Below, piece after piece: positions 44,644 through 53,697 of a stretch of 64,000 nt of DNA. A program made the position numbers and the translations under genes. Below the pieces are notes generated by a model. That model was not told where the DNA came from, made no database searches, and saw only the letters and a list, made by a program, of their open reading frames with translations. Each line of letters opens with the position of its first letter. Position 1 is the stretch's first letter. Source of the DNA: Arthrobacter sp. B1I2 (GTDB lineage: Bacteria > Actinomycetota > Actinomycetes > Actinomycetales > Micrococcaceae); contig NZ_JAUSYC010000001.1 in the NCBI RefSeq assembly GCF_030816485.1, positions 4,030,001 through 4,094,000 on the forward strand, given 5' to 3'.

Positions 44644-45162
44644 ATGGCTCCTCTGTACCCTTTCGCCGGAAACACCCCGGCTGTCCATGACTCAGCATTC
44701 GTCGCCCCGTCGGCGTCGATCATCGGCAATGCCACCCTTGGCCCGGACTCGAGCGCCTTCTACGGCGTCTCCGTCCGCGCCGACACCGCAGCCATCACCG
44801 TGGGCACCGGCAGCAACCTGCAGGACAACGTGGTGCTGCACGCAGACCCCGGCTTCCCCTGCACGGTGGGCGAACGGGTCAGCGTGGGGCACGCCGCCGT
44901 CGTGCACGGCTGCACCGTGGAGGACGACTGCCTGATCGGCATGGGCGCCACGGTCCTCAACGGCGCAGTGATCGGCGCCGGCTCCCTGGTGGCAGCCGGC
45001 GCCGTCGTGCTTGAAGGAACGGTGGTTCCGCCCCGGTCGCTGGTGGCGGGCGTGCCCGCCAAAGTGCGCCGCGAACTCACGGAAGACGAGTTCGACGGCG
45101 TACGCGCCAACGCGACGCGCTACGTGGAGCTCGCGGCGAAACACCGCGAGCTTCACAACTAG
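44644..45162 (+). CDS. Gamma-carbonic anhydrase family protein (left-handed beta-helix)
   Basis: Hexapeptide-repeat metalloprotein of the YrdA/PaaY/gamma-CA type, 172 aa. Regular hexad pattern through residues 20-135 and the putative zinc histidines in NVVLHADPG, VSVGHAAVVHGC. Family members hydrate CO2 or have thioesterase-like roles; activity here is not established. Its TAG stop shares the CTAG at 45159-45162 with the convergent oxidase gene. Confidence 0.88.
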   Translation: MAPLYPFAGNTPAVHDSAFVAPSASIIGNATLGPDSSAFYGVSVRADTAAITVGTGSNLQDNVVLHADPGFPCTVGERVSVGHAAVVHGCTVEDDCLIGMGATVLNGAVIGAGSLVAAGAVVLEGTVVPPRSLVAGVPAKVRRELTEDEFDGVRANATRYVELAAKHRELHN

Positions 45163-46895
45163 TCCAGGCTGATCGGGCCGAACTCGTCCAGGAGATCGCC
45201 CGGACCGGGGTTGCCCGCTGCGGATGACCCTCCCAAGTGCTTCACCACGCCCCAGACTGCGTTCAAACCGGTGGTGACGGCGCCTTCGGCCCAGCCGGCG
45301 GTGAAGGAGACGTCATCGCCGGCCAGGAAGATCCCGCGCTGGGATTCCGGCAGTTTGTCCTGCTTGAAGTGCGTGAAAAGCCGCTGCTGGTAGCGGTAGT
45401 GCCCGGGCAGGTTGGCCTTGAAGGCGCCCATGAAGTTGGGGTCCGCCTCCCAGGACACGGTGATGGGCTGCCCCACGATGTGCCCGGCGATGTCCACCCC
45501 GGGGTAGATCTGCTCAAGCGAGTGCAGCATCAGTTCCACGCGTTCGTCCGCGTCCAGGGCCAGCCACTTCAGTGCGTCATCGTTCCAGGTGTAGGACAGC
45601 AGGATCACAGCGGGCTGGTCCGGGCCGTTGTCCAGCAGGTAGGTGGCCCGGTTGAGCCGGTCCGTCAGCGTCATGGACAGGACCTCGTTGCCGGTTGCGG
45701 GGTCGATGTCCTTCCAGAATGGCCGGTCCACCATCACGAACGTCTTGGACGACTGCATGTAGTGCGAGCGCTCCATCGCGGTCCACAGCTCGGCCGGAAA
45801 CAATGCCTCCTCTGTGTGGATGCGGGTGGACAGCAGCCATGACTGGCAGGTGGTCACCACGGCCGGGTAGCTGGCCTCGCGGCCCCAGCGTTCACGGATC
45901 CGCAGGTTTCCGTCCGGGTCGCGGCTGATCCTGCCCACGGCGCCGCGGGGCGAGCCGGAGTGCAGAGAGGCCAGCGAGGTGCCGGCGGGCCAGTGCACCA
46001 GGTCCGACGGCGCGTGCTGCCACAGTGCCTCAGGCAGCCGCTGCGCTCCCCCACGGATGAGCCGGTGCTGGTCATCGGCGTCGGTATAGACAACGCGCAG
46101 TATTTCCAGGATGGAGTTGGGGAAGTCGGTGTCCCAGCCGCCCGTGCCGAAGCCCACCTGGCCAAAGGCCTCCCTGTGGGTGAACCCTGCCTTCTTAAAG
46201 GACTCGCTGGCGGCAATGAAGCCGTAAAAGGTCTGCTCGTCCATGAGCGGGAGCAGTTCGTTCCAGAGGCCCTTGATACGGGGCATGTCCCGCGCCCGGA
46301 TGGCCTCCTGCATTTCCACGAACTTGGCGCCGTTGTTGACCGCAGCCTTCCAGGCGTCGGCCACCTCGCGGAAGAACGGCGGAAGATCGCTCGACTTTTC
46401 CGCGTAGTGCTTCCTGCCGGCCAGCTCGATCACGGTGCTGGAGGTGGCTTCGGCCAGGGGGTTGGGGAAGTCCTGTGTCTCCAGGCCCAGCAGATCCACA
46501 TAGTGGTAGAACGCCTTGCCTGACACCGGGAACCGCATCCCGCCCAGGTCCGCCACCACTCCGGGCGCCGCAGGGAAGGCGGCGGTGCGCAGCCGCCCGC
46601 CGATCTGGTCCGCTTCATAGACCACGGGCCGCAGCCCGAGTTTCATCAGCTCATAGGCGGTCACCAGGCCGGAGAGCCCGGCGCCGATGACGGCCACCTC
46701 CGTGCCGTAAAGCTCCGGCGGCACGGAGCCCAGGCCGTCCGGGTGTGCCAGGTAATGGTCGTAGCTGAACGGGAAATCGGGGTTCAGCATGGTGATGGGG
46801 GCTGCGTGCCCGTCGGCGCCCCGTCGGGCGCCATCCGCCGGAGTGGCGGAGGTGCTGGAGGGATCAAAGGCCGGCAGTTCGGTGGCGGTGGTCAT
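45159..46895 (-). CDS. Flavin monoamine/L-amino acid oxidase (tryptophan 2-monooxygenase-like)
   Basis: FAD amine-oxidase family enzyme, 578 aa. VAVIGAGLSGLVTAYELMKL (about 67-86) with YEADQIGGRL binds FAD; ADLGGMRFP carries the Arg that binds the substrate carboxylate in tryptophan 2-monooxygenase and aromatic L-amino acid oxidases. FLAGDDVSFTAGWAEGAVTTG is the C-terminal FAD motif. This points to an amino acid rather than a simple amine, but the substrate is inferred. It is coupled (ATGA) to the permease upstream. Confidence 0.85.
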   Translation of the reverse strand: MTTATELPAFDPSSTSATPADGARRGADGHAAPITMLNPDFPFSYDHYLAHPDGLGSVPPELYGTEVAVIGAGLSGLVTAYELMKLGLRPVVYEADQIGGRLRTAAFPAAPGVVADLGGMRFPVSGKAFYHYVDLLGLETQDFPNPLAEATSSTVIELAGRKHYAEKSSDLPPFFREVADAWKAAVNNGAKFVEMQEAIRARDMPRIKGLWNELLPLMDEQTFYGFIAASESFKKAGFTHREAFGQVGFGTGGWDTDFPNSILEILRVVYTDADDQHRLIRGGAQRLPEALWQHAPSDLVHWPAGTSLASLHSGSPRGAVGRISRDPDGNLRIRERWGREASYPAVVTTCQSWLLSTRIHTEEALFPAELWTAMERSHYMQSSKTFVMVDRPFWKDIDPATGNEVLSMTLTDRLNRATYLLDNGPDQPAVILLSYTWNDDALKWLALDADERVELMLHSLEQIYPGVDIAGHIVGQPITVSWEADPNFMGAFKANLPGHYRYQQRLFTHFKQDKLPESQRGIFLAGDDVSFTAGWAEGAVTTGLNAVWGVVKHLGGSSAAGNPGPGDLLDEFGPISLD

Positions 46896-48418
46896 GAGTG
46901 TTCTGCTTTCACAGGTTCCTGGCTCGGGGCCTTGGCGGTCAATTCACGGTAGTCGAGCTCGCTGAGAGCCGCTACCTTCGAGTTCCGGCGTCCATAGCCG
47001 AAGTAGATGGCGATGCCCACGAGCATCCAGGCGCCAAAGACAGCCCACGTATCGGCACCGAGGTTCGCCATCAGGTAGGCGCACATCAGGGTGCCCAGCA
47101 CGGGCGTCAGGGGGTACAGCGGCACCCGGAAGCTCCGCTTCAGGTCCGGACGGTTGCGGCGCAGGTAGATGACGGCGACATTGACCAGCGCGAACGCAAA
47201 CAGGGTTCCGATGCTGGTGGCGTCGGCGAGGGCGCCGAGCGGAACCAGCCCCGCAGTGAGGGCGACGGCGGTGCCAACAATGAGCGTGCCGGCGGCAGGG
47301 GTGCCGGTCCGGGGCGAGACGCGTCCGAAGACCCTGGGCACCAGCCCGTCCCGGGACATCGAAAGAAGAATGCGGGTCTGGCCGTACAGGACGGTGAGCA
47401 CGATGCTGGCGATGGCAAGGACAGCGCCGACGGAAAAGACCAGGGCGATCCAGGGCTGGTGGGTGGTTTCCTCCAGGATCTGGACCAGGGCGGCCTCGGT
47501 CCCGTCGAACCAGCCCCAGGGCCGGGCGCCGATCGCGGCGACGGCCACGAGGACGTAAATGCTGGTGACGATCACCATGGACAGCAGGATGGCGCGGGGA
47601 AGATCGCGCTCGGGGTTTTTGGCCTCTTCACCCGCGGTGGATGCCGCGTCAAAACCGATGTAGGAAAAGAACACCCGGGAGGCTGCGGCGGAAACCCCTG
47701 CGGCGCCCATGGGCAGGAGAGGTTCAAAGTTTCCGGCGTTGAAGGCGGTAAAGGCAACAGCGCAGAAGAACAGCAGGATGCCTACTTTGATGATGACGAT
47801 GACCGTGTTGATCCAGGCGCTTTCACGGGCGCCCCGGACCAGCAGGATCATGGCCAGCACCACGATGGCGACTGCCGGAATGTTCACCAGTCCGCCGTCT
47901 CCGGGAGGCTGCGACATGGCATCGGGCAGCACCTGCCCAAACGCCGCCAGCGCCTCGTTGACGTACTGGCCGGCGCCTACAGCCACGGCCGCGACCGAGA
48001 CCGCGTACTCAAGGACCAGGCACCATCCGCAGATCCATGCCATGCCCTCGCCCATGGTGGCGTAGGAGTAGGAGTAGCTTGAGCCGGCCACTGGCACCAG
48101 GCCGGCCATTTCGGCATACGACACCGCGGAGAGCAGCGCAGCCAGGCCGGCGATGACGAACGAGATCCAGATGGCCGGGCCCGCCAGCGGAACCGACTCA
48201 CCCAGGATCACCAGGATGCCTGTCCCCAGGGTGGCGCCAACGCTGATCATGGTCAGGTGGAGGACGCCGAAGCTGCGCACCAGTCCGGTGCCGCCCCCGC
48301 TGCTTCCGGCTTCGCTGACCATCTGGCCGATCGGTTTACGGCGCAGCAGCTGCGCCCGCAGGCCGGGCCGGTCGCCGCTTGGCGCAATGGTTGTTTCGGT
48401 GGTCACAGGCACAGTCAC
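46892..48418 (-). CDS. APC-superfamily amino acid permease
   Basis: Cationic-amino-acid-transporter-type permease, 508 aa with about 12 helices. The first helix GATLGTGILVILGESVPLAG has the unwound Gly-rich motif that contacts the amino group; SSYSYSYATMGEGMAWICGW and FFSYIGFDAASTAGEEAKNP are CAT/YfnA signatures. It is coupled to the oxidase, so it likely imports that enzyme's substrate. The start at 48418 faces alr across a 99-base divergent promoter. Confidence 0.9.
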   Translation of the reverse strand: MTVPVTTETTIAPSGDRPGLRAQLLRRKPIGQMVSEAGSSGGGTGLVRSFGVLHLTMISVGATLGTGILVILGESVPLAGPAIWISFVIAGLAALLSAVSYAEMAGLVPVAGSSYSYSYATMGEGMAWICGWCLVLEYAVSVAAVAVGAGQYVNEALAAFGQVLPDAMSQPPGDGGLVNIPAVAIVVLAMILLVRGARESAWINTVIVIIKVGILLFFCAVAFTAFNAGNFEPLLPMGAAGVSAAASRVFFSYIGFDAASTAGEEAKNPERDLPRAILLSMVIVTSIYVLVAVAAIGARPWGWFDGTEAALVQILEETTHQPWIALVFSVGAVLAIASIVLTVLYGQTRILLSMSRDGLVPRVFGRVSPRTGTPAAGTLIVGTAVALTAGLVPLGALADATSIGTLFAFALVNVAVIYLRRNRPDLKRSFRVPLYPLTPVLGTLMCAYLMANLGADTWAVFGAWMLVGIAIYFGYGRRNSKVAALSELDYRELTAKAPSQEPVKAEHS

Positions 48419-48462
48419 CGTTGACGTCCCTTCTGAGTAGTTTTCGGTTTCCCCTCACCAAG

Positions 48463-48480
48463 GTTGGCATGTGAGCCAAC
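48463..48480. promoter_or_regulatory. Perfect inverted repeat between permease and alr
   Basis: GTTGGC-ATGTGA-GCCAAC, a 6-bp repeat with 6-base centre, placed midway between the divergent permease and alr starts. The PucR regulator encoded two genes away is a natural candidate to bind it. Confidence 0.5.
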
Positions 48481-48503
48481 TCTCAACCCGGTGCAAAATG
48501 ACT

Positions 48504-48509
48504 TATAGT
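48504..48509 (+). promoter_or_regulatory. -10 box of alr
   Basis: TATAGT, eight bases before the ATG at 48518. The TSS would fall at or just before the start codon. Confidence 0.45.
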
Positions 48510-48517
48510 GATCCACC

Positions 48518-49756
48518 ATGAGACTTAATGCACAAAGCCAGCCGCCCGCCCCGGCGGTTCTGTCGGGTCAGGTCACCGTTGATCTGTCCGCGATCTCGGA
48601 CAACGTCCAGGCCCTGAAAACCCGCACCAAAGCGCCCTTCTTCATGGCAGTGATAAAGGGGAACGCATACGGGCACGGCCTGCTGGAGGTCGCCAGGACC
48701 GCCGTCGCAGCCGGTGCCGACTGGCTGGGGACGGCCCAGCTCGCCGAAGCCATCACGCTCCGCAAGGCGGGCATCACCGCCCCCATCCTTTCCTGGCTCT
48801 ACCTGGCATCCCAGACCAGCGACGCCATCACCGAGGCCTTGGAAAACGACGTCGATGTGTCCCTTGGCAGCGTCTCCCAGCTGGAGGTGCTGGCAGCTGC
48901 CGCGCGGCGGCTGGGCCGTCCCGCCGTCGTGCATCTTGAGCTGGACAGCGGCCTTAGCCGGGGCGGTGCACGCATGGAAGACTGGGCAGGGCTTGTTTCC
49001 CGCGCCCGCCAGGGCGAACTCGACGGCGACCTTTGGGTCCGTGGAATCTGGACCCACCTGGCATGGGCAGACGTCCCCGCCCATCCCGGAAACGCCGCCG
49101 CCGTGGCGCAGTTCGAGGATGCCGTCCAGGCGGCGGAAGCGGCAGGCCTCACCCCCCAGCTCAGGCATGTGTCCAGTTCCGCCAACATCCTTGACCGGCC
49201 TGAATTCCATTTCGACATGGTGCGCGCCGGGCTGGCGGTCTACGGCCTGGCCCCCGCCGACCACTTGGCTCCCGCTGACTTCGGCCTGCGTCCGGCGCTG
49301 AGCGTCACTGCTCCCCTGGTGATGGTTAAAAAGGTCCCCGCCGGCACCGGGATCAGTTATGAACACCAGGCCATCACCCATGAACCGCGATATCTGGGCC
49401 TTATCCCCCTGGGCTACGCGGACGGCATTCCAAAGGGCATCAGCGGCCGTCCCGTGGTGAGCATCGCGGGCCGGCGCGTCCCAGTGATCGGCAAGGTCTG
49501 CATGGACCAGTTCATGGTGGACCTGGGGCCCGATGCCATGGGGATCAATGTTGGCGATACTGCCGTGCTGTTCGGGGATCCTGCAACCGGTGCCGCCAGT
49601 GCCGATGACTGGGGCGCTGCCATCGGCAGCCACGGGGACGAAATCATCAACAGGATCGCACCGCGCCTGCCGCGCGCCTATGCCGGCGGGAGCCCGGCCC
49701 ATGAGTGCCCCGACTACCAGGAGCCGGTTCCCGCCGGGCACAACCATGCCGGTTGA
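48518..49756 (+). CDS. alr: Alanine racemase
   Basis: PLP-dependent racemase giving D-alanine for peptidoglycan; 412 aa. The PLP lysine lies in MAVIKGNAYGHG, the catalytic Tyr region in GISYEHQAITHEPRYLG and the PLP-phosphate site in PLGYADGIPKG; GKVCMDQFMVDLG is also a family motif. A role in catabolism of D-alanine or another amino acid is possible given the neighbours. Its end overlaps the PucR start by 11 bases. Confidence 0.93.
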   Translation: MRLNAQSQPPAPAVLSGQVTVDLSAISDNVQALKTRTKAPFFMAVIKGNAYGHGLLEVARTAVAAGADWLGTAQLAEAITLRKAGITAPILSWLYLASQTSDAITEALENDVDVSLGSVSQLEVLAAAARRLGRPAVVHLELDSGLSRGGARMEDWAGLVSRARQGELDGDLWVRGIWTHLAWADVPAHPGNAAAVAQFEDAVQAAEAAGLTPQLRHVSSSANILDRPEFHFDMVRAGLAVYGLAPADHLAPADFGLRPALSVTAPLVMVKKVPAGTGISYEHQAITHEPRYLGLIPLGYADGIPKGISGRPVVSIAGRRVPVIGKVCMDQFMVDLGPDAMGINVGDTAVLFGDPATGAASADDWGAAIGSHGDEIINRIAPRLPRAYAGGSPAHECPDYQEPVPAGHNHAG

Positions 49757-51383
49757 GCCTGCCACGTCCGGACGGCTGAGCTTCGTCACCCTCCAGCAGT
49801 TCCTCGACCAGCTGCCGCCGGTGCTGAACATGCTTCACGACGGCGGCAGCGGCGGCCAGCTGCTGCGATGGGTTGAGCCCAGTGAACTGGAGGACCCGAC
49901 GCCATACCTTCCGGAGGGCGAATTCCTGCTCACCGCGGGCCTTCCCTTCCTGGGCGACGGCGGATCACCGGCCAGCGTGGACGCGTATGTCATGCGGCTG
50001 GTTGATGCCAAGGTGGCCGCGCTGGGTTTCGGGATCAGGCCATACTTCGACGCAGTCCCGGACGTGGTCATCGAGGCCTGCCGGCGGCACAACCTCACCT
50101 TGTTCGAGGTGCCGGAGTCGTTGCCCTTCGCGGCGATCGGCCTCGAGTTTTCACAACTGCTGGAGACCGACAATGCGAGGGTCTTCCGCCAGCTGGCAGA
50201 GGCCAACCGGCAGCTCATGCGTGCCGTCCTCTCCCCCAAGCCGGAGCACGAGCTGCTGGCGGCACTGGTCCAGCGCGTACCCGTGTGGGCTGTGATGGTG
50301 GGAGCGGACGGCCGGGTCCGGGCCCGCGGCACCAGTGCCGGCGGCAGCACCGCCGTCGAGCTTTCCCTGCTCGAACCCATGCTGGAACGGCTGCTGTCCG
50401 GCCGCGGCCCCAGGGTGGAAATGGACGGCTTTGACCAGCCCGGCTCGGCACTGGTGGTGGGCCACCCGCTGCGCAGCACCAGGGACGCCAACCTGGGCGC
50501 TTTGATCCTGGGCTCCGACGTTCCGTTGACGCCCGCGCAGAACAACGTGGTCCAGTCAGCCGTCGGACTGCTTGAGCTGTTGGTCCGGCAGCGCACCAGC
50601 GGCTCACTGGCTCCCAGCCAGCTGGCCACCGCCGTCCTGCTGCATCCCGAAAGCCTCACCACCGGGGGCACCCGGCGGCTGAACGGACTCAAGGACCTGC
50701 TGGCACAAAGCCTTTCCTCCACCCGCTCCGCACCCGTGCGCGTACTGCAGGGCATCAAGGTGGAAGCGCCGGAGTGGCCGGCGGGAGAGAGCCCCGTCAG
50801 GGAGCTGCTGCAGTGGCGGCGCATGTTCGATACCAAGCTGGTGGAGATCACGGACTACGGATTCGCCGCGGTGACCCGGCTCAAGGTGGACGATGCGCTG
50901 CTTGCCGAGGTGGAGAAGCTCGGGTGGCGCCTGGTGATCGGTGAACCCACCGAGCTGACCAGCCTTCCCGCCGCGTACCAGCACGCCACATCCCTTCGCA
51001 GCCGGGTCCGGAGAAGTGGCCACAGCATCCGGGCCGACGAGGTGTCCTGGTCGGTCACCGGGCTGCTGGGCCGTGAGGCCGGCATACTGCTGGCGGAACG
51101 GCTCCTCCATCCGGTCCTGGCGCTCGAACCGGACCGGCGTGACCCGCTGCTGGCCGTCCTCCGCGGCTGGCTTAGCGAAAACGGCAGCTGGGACGGCTCG
51201 GCGAAGCTGCTGGGACTGCACCGGAACAGCGTACGGCGGCAGATCGGGGTCCTTGCCGAACTGCTCGGAATGGACCTGAACCAGGCACAGGTGCGGGCCG
51301 AGGTTTGGATTGCCCTGCAGTACACCGACGGGCTGACCGGCGGGCCGGCAGGCAGCGGCGGGAAGGTGGACACCGCCGGCTAG
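49746..51383 (+). CDS. PucR-family transcriptional regulator
   Basis: 545 aa. The N-terminal PucR domain (TLQQFLDQLPPVLN through about residue 135) is followed by a GGDEF-like central region and a C-terminal helix-turn-helix: GSAKLLGLHRNSVRRQIGVL fits the PucR_2 HTH. PucR proteins often activate nitrogen-compound catabolism and sense a pathway metabolite. ATG 49746 overlaps alr, so the regulator is co-translated with it. Its TAG stop shares CTAG with the convergent amidase gene. Confidence 0.9.
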   Translation: MPVEPATSGRLSFVTLQQFLDQLPPVLNMLHDGGSGGQLLRWVEPSELEDPTPYLPEGEFLLTAGLPFLGDGGSPASVDAYVMRLVDAKVAALGFGIRPYFDAVPDVVIEACRRHNLTLFEVPESLPFAAIGLEFSQLLETDNARVFRQLAEANRQLMRAVLSPKPEHELLAALVQRVPVWAVMVGADGRVRARGTSAGGSTAVELSLLEPMLERLLSGRGPRVEMDGFDQPGSALVVGHPLRSTRDANLGALILGSDVPLTPAQNNVVQSAVGLLELLVRQRTSGSLAPSQLATAVLLHPESLTTGGTRRLNGLKDLLAQSLSSTRSAPVRVLQGIKVEAPEWPAGESPVRELLQWRRMFDTKLVEITDYGFAAVTRLKVDDALLAEVEKLGWRLVIGEPTELTSLPAAYQHATSLRSRVRRSGHSIRADEVSWSVTGLLGREAGILLAERLLHPVLALEPDRRDPLLAVLRGWLSENGSWDGSAKLLGLHRNSVRRQIGVLAELLGMDLNQAQVRAEVWIALQYTDGLTGGPAGSGGKVDTAG

Positions 51384-52243
51384 GCGGGGTTGTCCCCCGG
51401 CTGGCCCGCTTCCCGCGGCAGGCCTGCCTCCCACTCCCGGTACAGCTCCGGCCGGCGCTCCCGCAGGTACGGCACCTCGTCCCTGGCCGCGCGGACGGCC
51501 TCCGGGCCCACATCGGCGAAAAGCAGGGCCGGGGCGCTCCCGGCTTCGGCGAGGAGCCCGCCGTCCGGTCCCGCCACCACGCTTCCGCCCCCGAATGTGT
51601 AGGCGTCCTCCGCGCCACAGTGGTTGGCATACGCCACGTGCACCTGGCTTTCGAGCGCCCGGGCACGGATGAGCACCTCGGGTACAGCCTCGAAACCGGC
51701 CGACAGTGCCGTGGGCACCAGGAGCAGTTCAGCGCCGCGGCCGGCGGCTGCGCGGGCGGCCTCAGGGAATTCGATGTCGTAGCAGATCAGCAGCGAGGTG
51801 CGGATCCCGTTGAAATCCACGACGGCGGGAGGTTGCGCGCCGGCCCTGAACGCCTTTCGCTCCTCGCCGCCGAAGAGGTGCACCTTGGCGTAGCTGAGGA
51901 GTTCGGCGCCGGTGGCATCGACCAGGGTTGCTGAGATATACCAATCGGGGCTCCCGGCGGGCACCGCCCCGCTGTACCCAGGCGCTTCGACGGGCAGGCT
52001 GTAGACAAGCGCGATCCCGTTCCGGCGGGCGATTTCGGCCAGCCCTTCACGAATGGCGGGAAGGCTTGAAGGGTCCAGCTCCCCGCGCAACCTCAGCGGG
52101 GCATAGCCCACGGGGAACAGCTCCGGTGTCAGGAGCAGGTGGGCGCCGGCATGTGATGCCCGGCGAGCCGCATCGTCAATGGTCCGGAGATTGGCCTCAA
52201 CGTCCAGGACCACGGCATTCGCCTGCAGGACGGACAGCAGCAT
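51380..52243 (-). CDS. Carbon-nitrogen hydrolase (nitrilase superfamily, aliphatic amidase/omega-amidase-like)
   Basis: Hydrolyses an amide, nitrile or carbamoyl bond; 287 aa. The Glu-Lys-Cys triad is visible: LLTPELFPVGY (Glu), SYAKVHLFGGEE (Lys) and LICYDIEFPE (Cys). The lack of a long N- or C-terminal extension fits amidase-type branches. ATG 52243 with AAGGTGG 5-10 bases upstream is preferred to GTG 52252. It is convergent with PucR and divergent from the ROK gene; linkage to the oxidase cluster is by position only. Confidence 0.88.
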   Translation of the reverse strand: MLLSVLQANAVVLDVEANLRTIDDAARRASHAGAHLLLTPELFPVGYAPLRLRGELDPSSLPAIREGLAEIARRNGIALVYSLPVEAPGYSGAVPAGSPDWYISATLVDATGAELLSYAKVHLFGGEERKAFRAGAQPPAVVDFNGIRTSLLICYDIEFPEAARAAAGRGAELLLVPTALSAGFEAVPEVLIRARALESQVHVAYANHCGAEDAYTFGGGSVVAGPDGGLLAEAGSAPALLFADVGPEAVRAARDEVPYLRERRPELYREWEAGLPREAGQPGDNPA

Positions 52244-52436
52244 CGTTACCACCTTCTTTTAGCCTGTCCATTGGAATGGATGGGCCGGACTGTTCTTGCC
52301 TTCCAGCCTAGTCAGCGCCAGCGGCAGAACGGCGGGTCGTTTGGACCCGGCTGCCCGTGCGGCAGGACAGAATGCACGGCAAAAGCTGACTACGTCCCTG
52401 ATCCGCAGTCCCGAAGGCCCGCGACCGGTCCTTTGC

Positions 52437-52475
52437 GTTAACTTCTTGACTACAACAGCGGCGATAGGGCAATCT
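52437..52475 (+). promoter_or_regulatory. ROK gene promoter with shared operator element
   Basis: TTGACT (52446-52451), 18-base spacer, CAATCT (52470-52475). The segment 52437-52465 is identical at 22 of 29 positions, ungapped, to 53698-53726 before mmsA; GTTAA, CTTGAC, CAACAGC and GAT are the shared blocks. Confidence 0.6.
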
Positions 52476-52482
52476 TCATAGC

Positions 52483-53673
52483 ATGTCCGCAACCCCGCGC
52501 TCAACGAGGAGCAAGCCCAAGAATCCCGGTTCACAGTCCGCCCTGCGGCAACTGAACCAGCAGCGGATTATCGAGACCCTGATGGGCGGTCCGTCCACCC
52601 AGGCGGAACTGGCCCGGCAGACGGGGCTGTCCACCGCCACCGTCTCGAACATCGTCAAAATCATGCTCGATTCCGGGCTGGCATCCGCCGAGCCCATCAC
52701 CAGTTCCGGCCGGCGGGCACTGAACGTACGGCTGAACAGCAACGGTGCAGTGGCGGTGGGCATCGACTTTGGCCGGCGCCACCTGCGGGTGGTCCTGGCG
52801 TCACTGAGCTACCACGTGATCGCGGAGGAATCCATCATGCTCCCCCTCGGCCACCAGGCGGACGAGGGCATCCAGGCGGCGGTGGCGCTTTTGGAAAAGT
52901 TGCTGCGCGAAAGCGGAATCGAACGCAGCTCCCTGGTGGGCGCCGGCGTCGGAATTCCGGGTCCTATCGACAGGCGGACGGGGACCGTAGCCCAGGGCGC
53001 CATCCTGCCCGAGTGGGTGGGCATCAACATCCTGCCTCATCTTGAGGAAACCTTGAGAATCCCCGTGTTTATTGACAATGATGCCAACCTGGGGGCCTGG
53101 TCCGAGGTCACCTGGGGCCAGCATACGGGAGTGGCCAACCTCCTGTTTTTGAAGATCGGCTCGGGCATCGGCGCCGGCCTGATCCTCAACGGCGCGCCCT
53201 ATTACGGCAACGTTGGAATCACCGGCGAGATAGGCCACGCCACCATCCACGAGCAGGGCCTGATCTGCCGCTGCGGCAACCGCGGGTGCCTGGAAACCAT
53301 TGCTTCCACCACCACCATGATCGAGCTTTTGAGTCGCGGCGAGGACCGGCCTCTGACCCCCGCGGACATCGTCAGGAAGGCCCTGAACCGCGACCCGGCC
53401 ACCCTTCGTGTCGTGGACGACGCGGGCCTGGCGGTGGGCCGGGCCCTGGGCAATGTAGCCAACCTGATCAACCCCGAGGTCATCGTGGTGGGGGGTCCGC
53501 TGGCGGGGCTCGGCGACATCCTGCTGGACCCCATCAGGAGGGGCCTGATCCGGCACGCCGTGCCGGTGATCGGGGAAACCACAACGCTCACCATGTCCTC
53601 GCTTGGAGACCGCGCGGAGGCCCTCGGCGCTGCCGCTTTGGTGTTCCAGCACGCCGGAATCCGCAGGTCGTAA
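52483..53673 (+). CDS. ROK-family transcriptional regulator (XylR/NagC-like)
   Basis: Sugar-responsive regulator, 396 aa. An N-terminal winged HTH (RIIETLMGGPSTQAELARQT, GLSTATVSNIVKIM, about 28-65) is joined to a ROK kinase-like domain with GIDFGRRHLRVVLA, PVFIDNDANLGAW, GEIGHATI and the zinc motif CRCGNRGCLE. Such proteins repress sugar genes until a sugar binds. It lies just upstream of the mmsA-mmsB-chvE operon, whose promoter carries the same element as its own. Confidence 0.92.
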   Translation: MSATPRSTRSKPKNPGSQSALRQLNQQRIIETLMGGPSTQAELARQTGLSTATVSNIVKIMLDSGLASAEPITSSGRRALNVRLNSNGAVAVGIDFGRRHLRVVLASLSYHVIAEESIMLPLGHQADEGIQAAVALLEKLLRESGIERSSLVGAGVGIPGPIDRRTGTVAQGAILPEWVGINILPHLEETLRIPVFIDNDANLGAWSEVTWGQHTGVANLLFLKIGSGIGAGLILNGAPYYGNVGITGEIGHATIHEQGLICRCGNRGCLETIASTTTMIELLSRGEDRPLTPADIVRKALNRDPATLRVVDDAGLAVGRALGNVANLINPEVIVVGGPLAGLGDILLDPIRRGLIRHAVPVIGETTTLTMSSLGDRAEALGAAALVFQHAGIRRS

Positions 53674-53697
53674 TCCATTTCGTTATCCGGCAATTGA

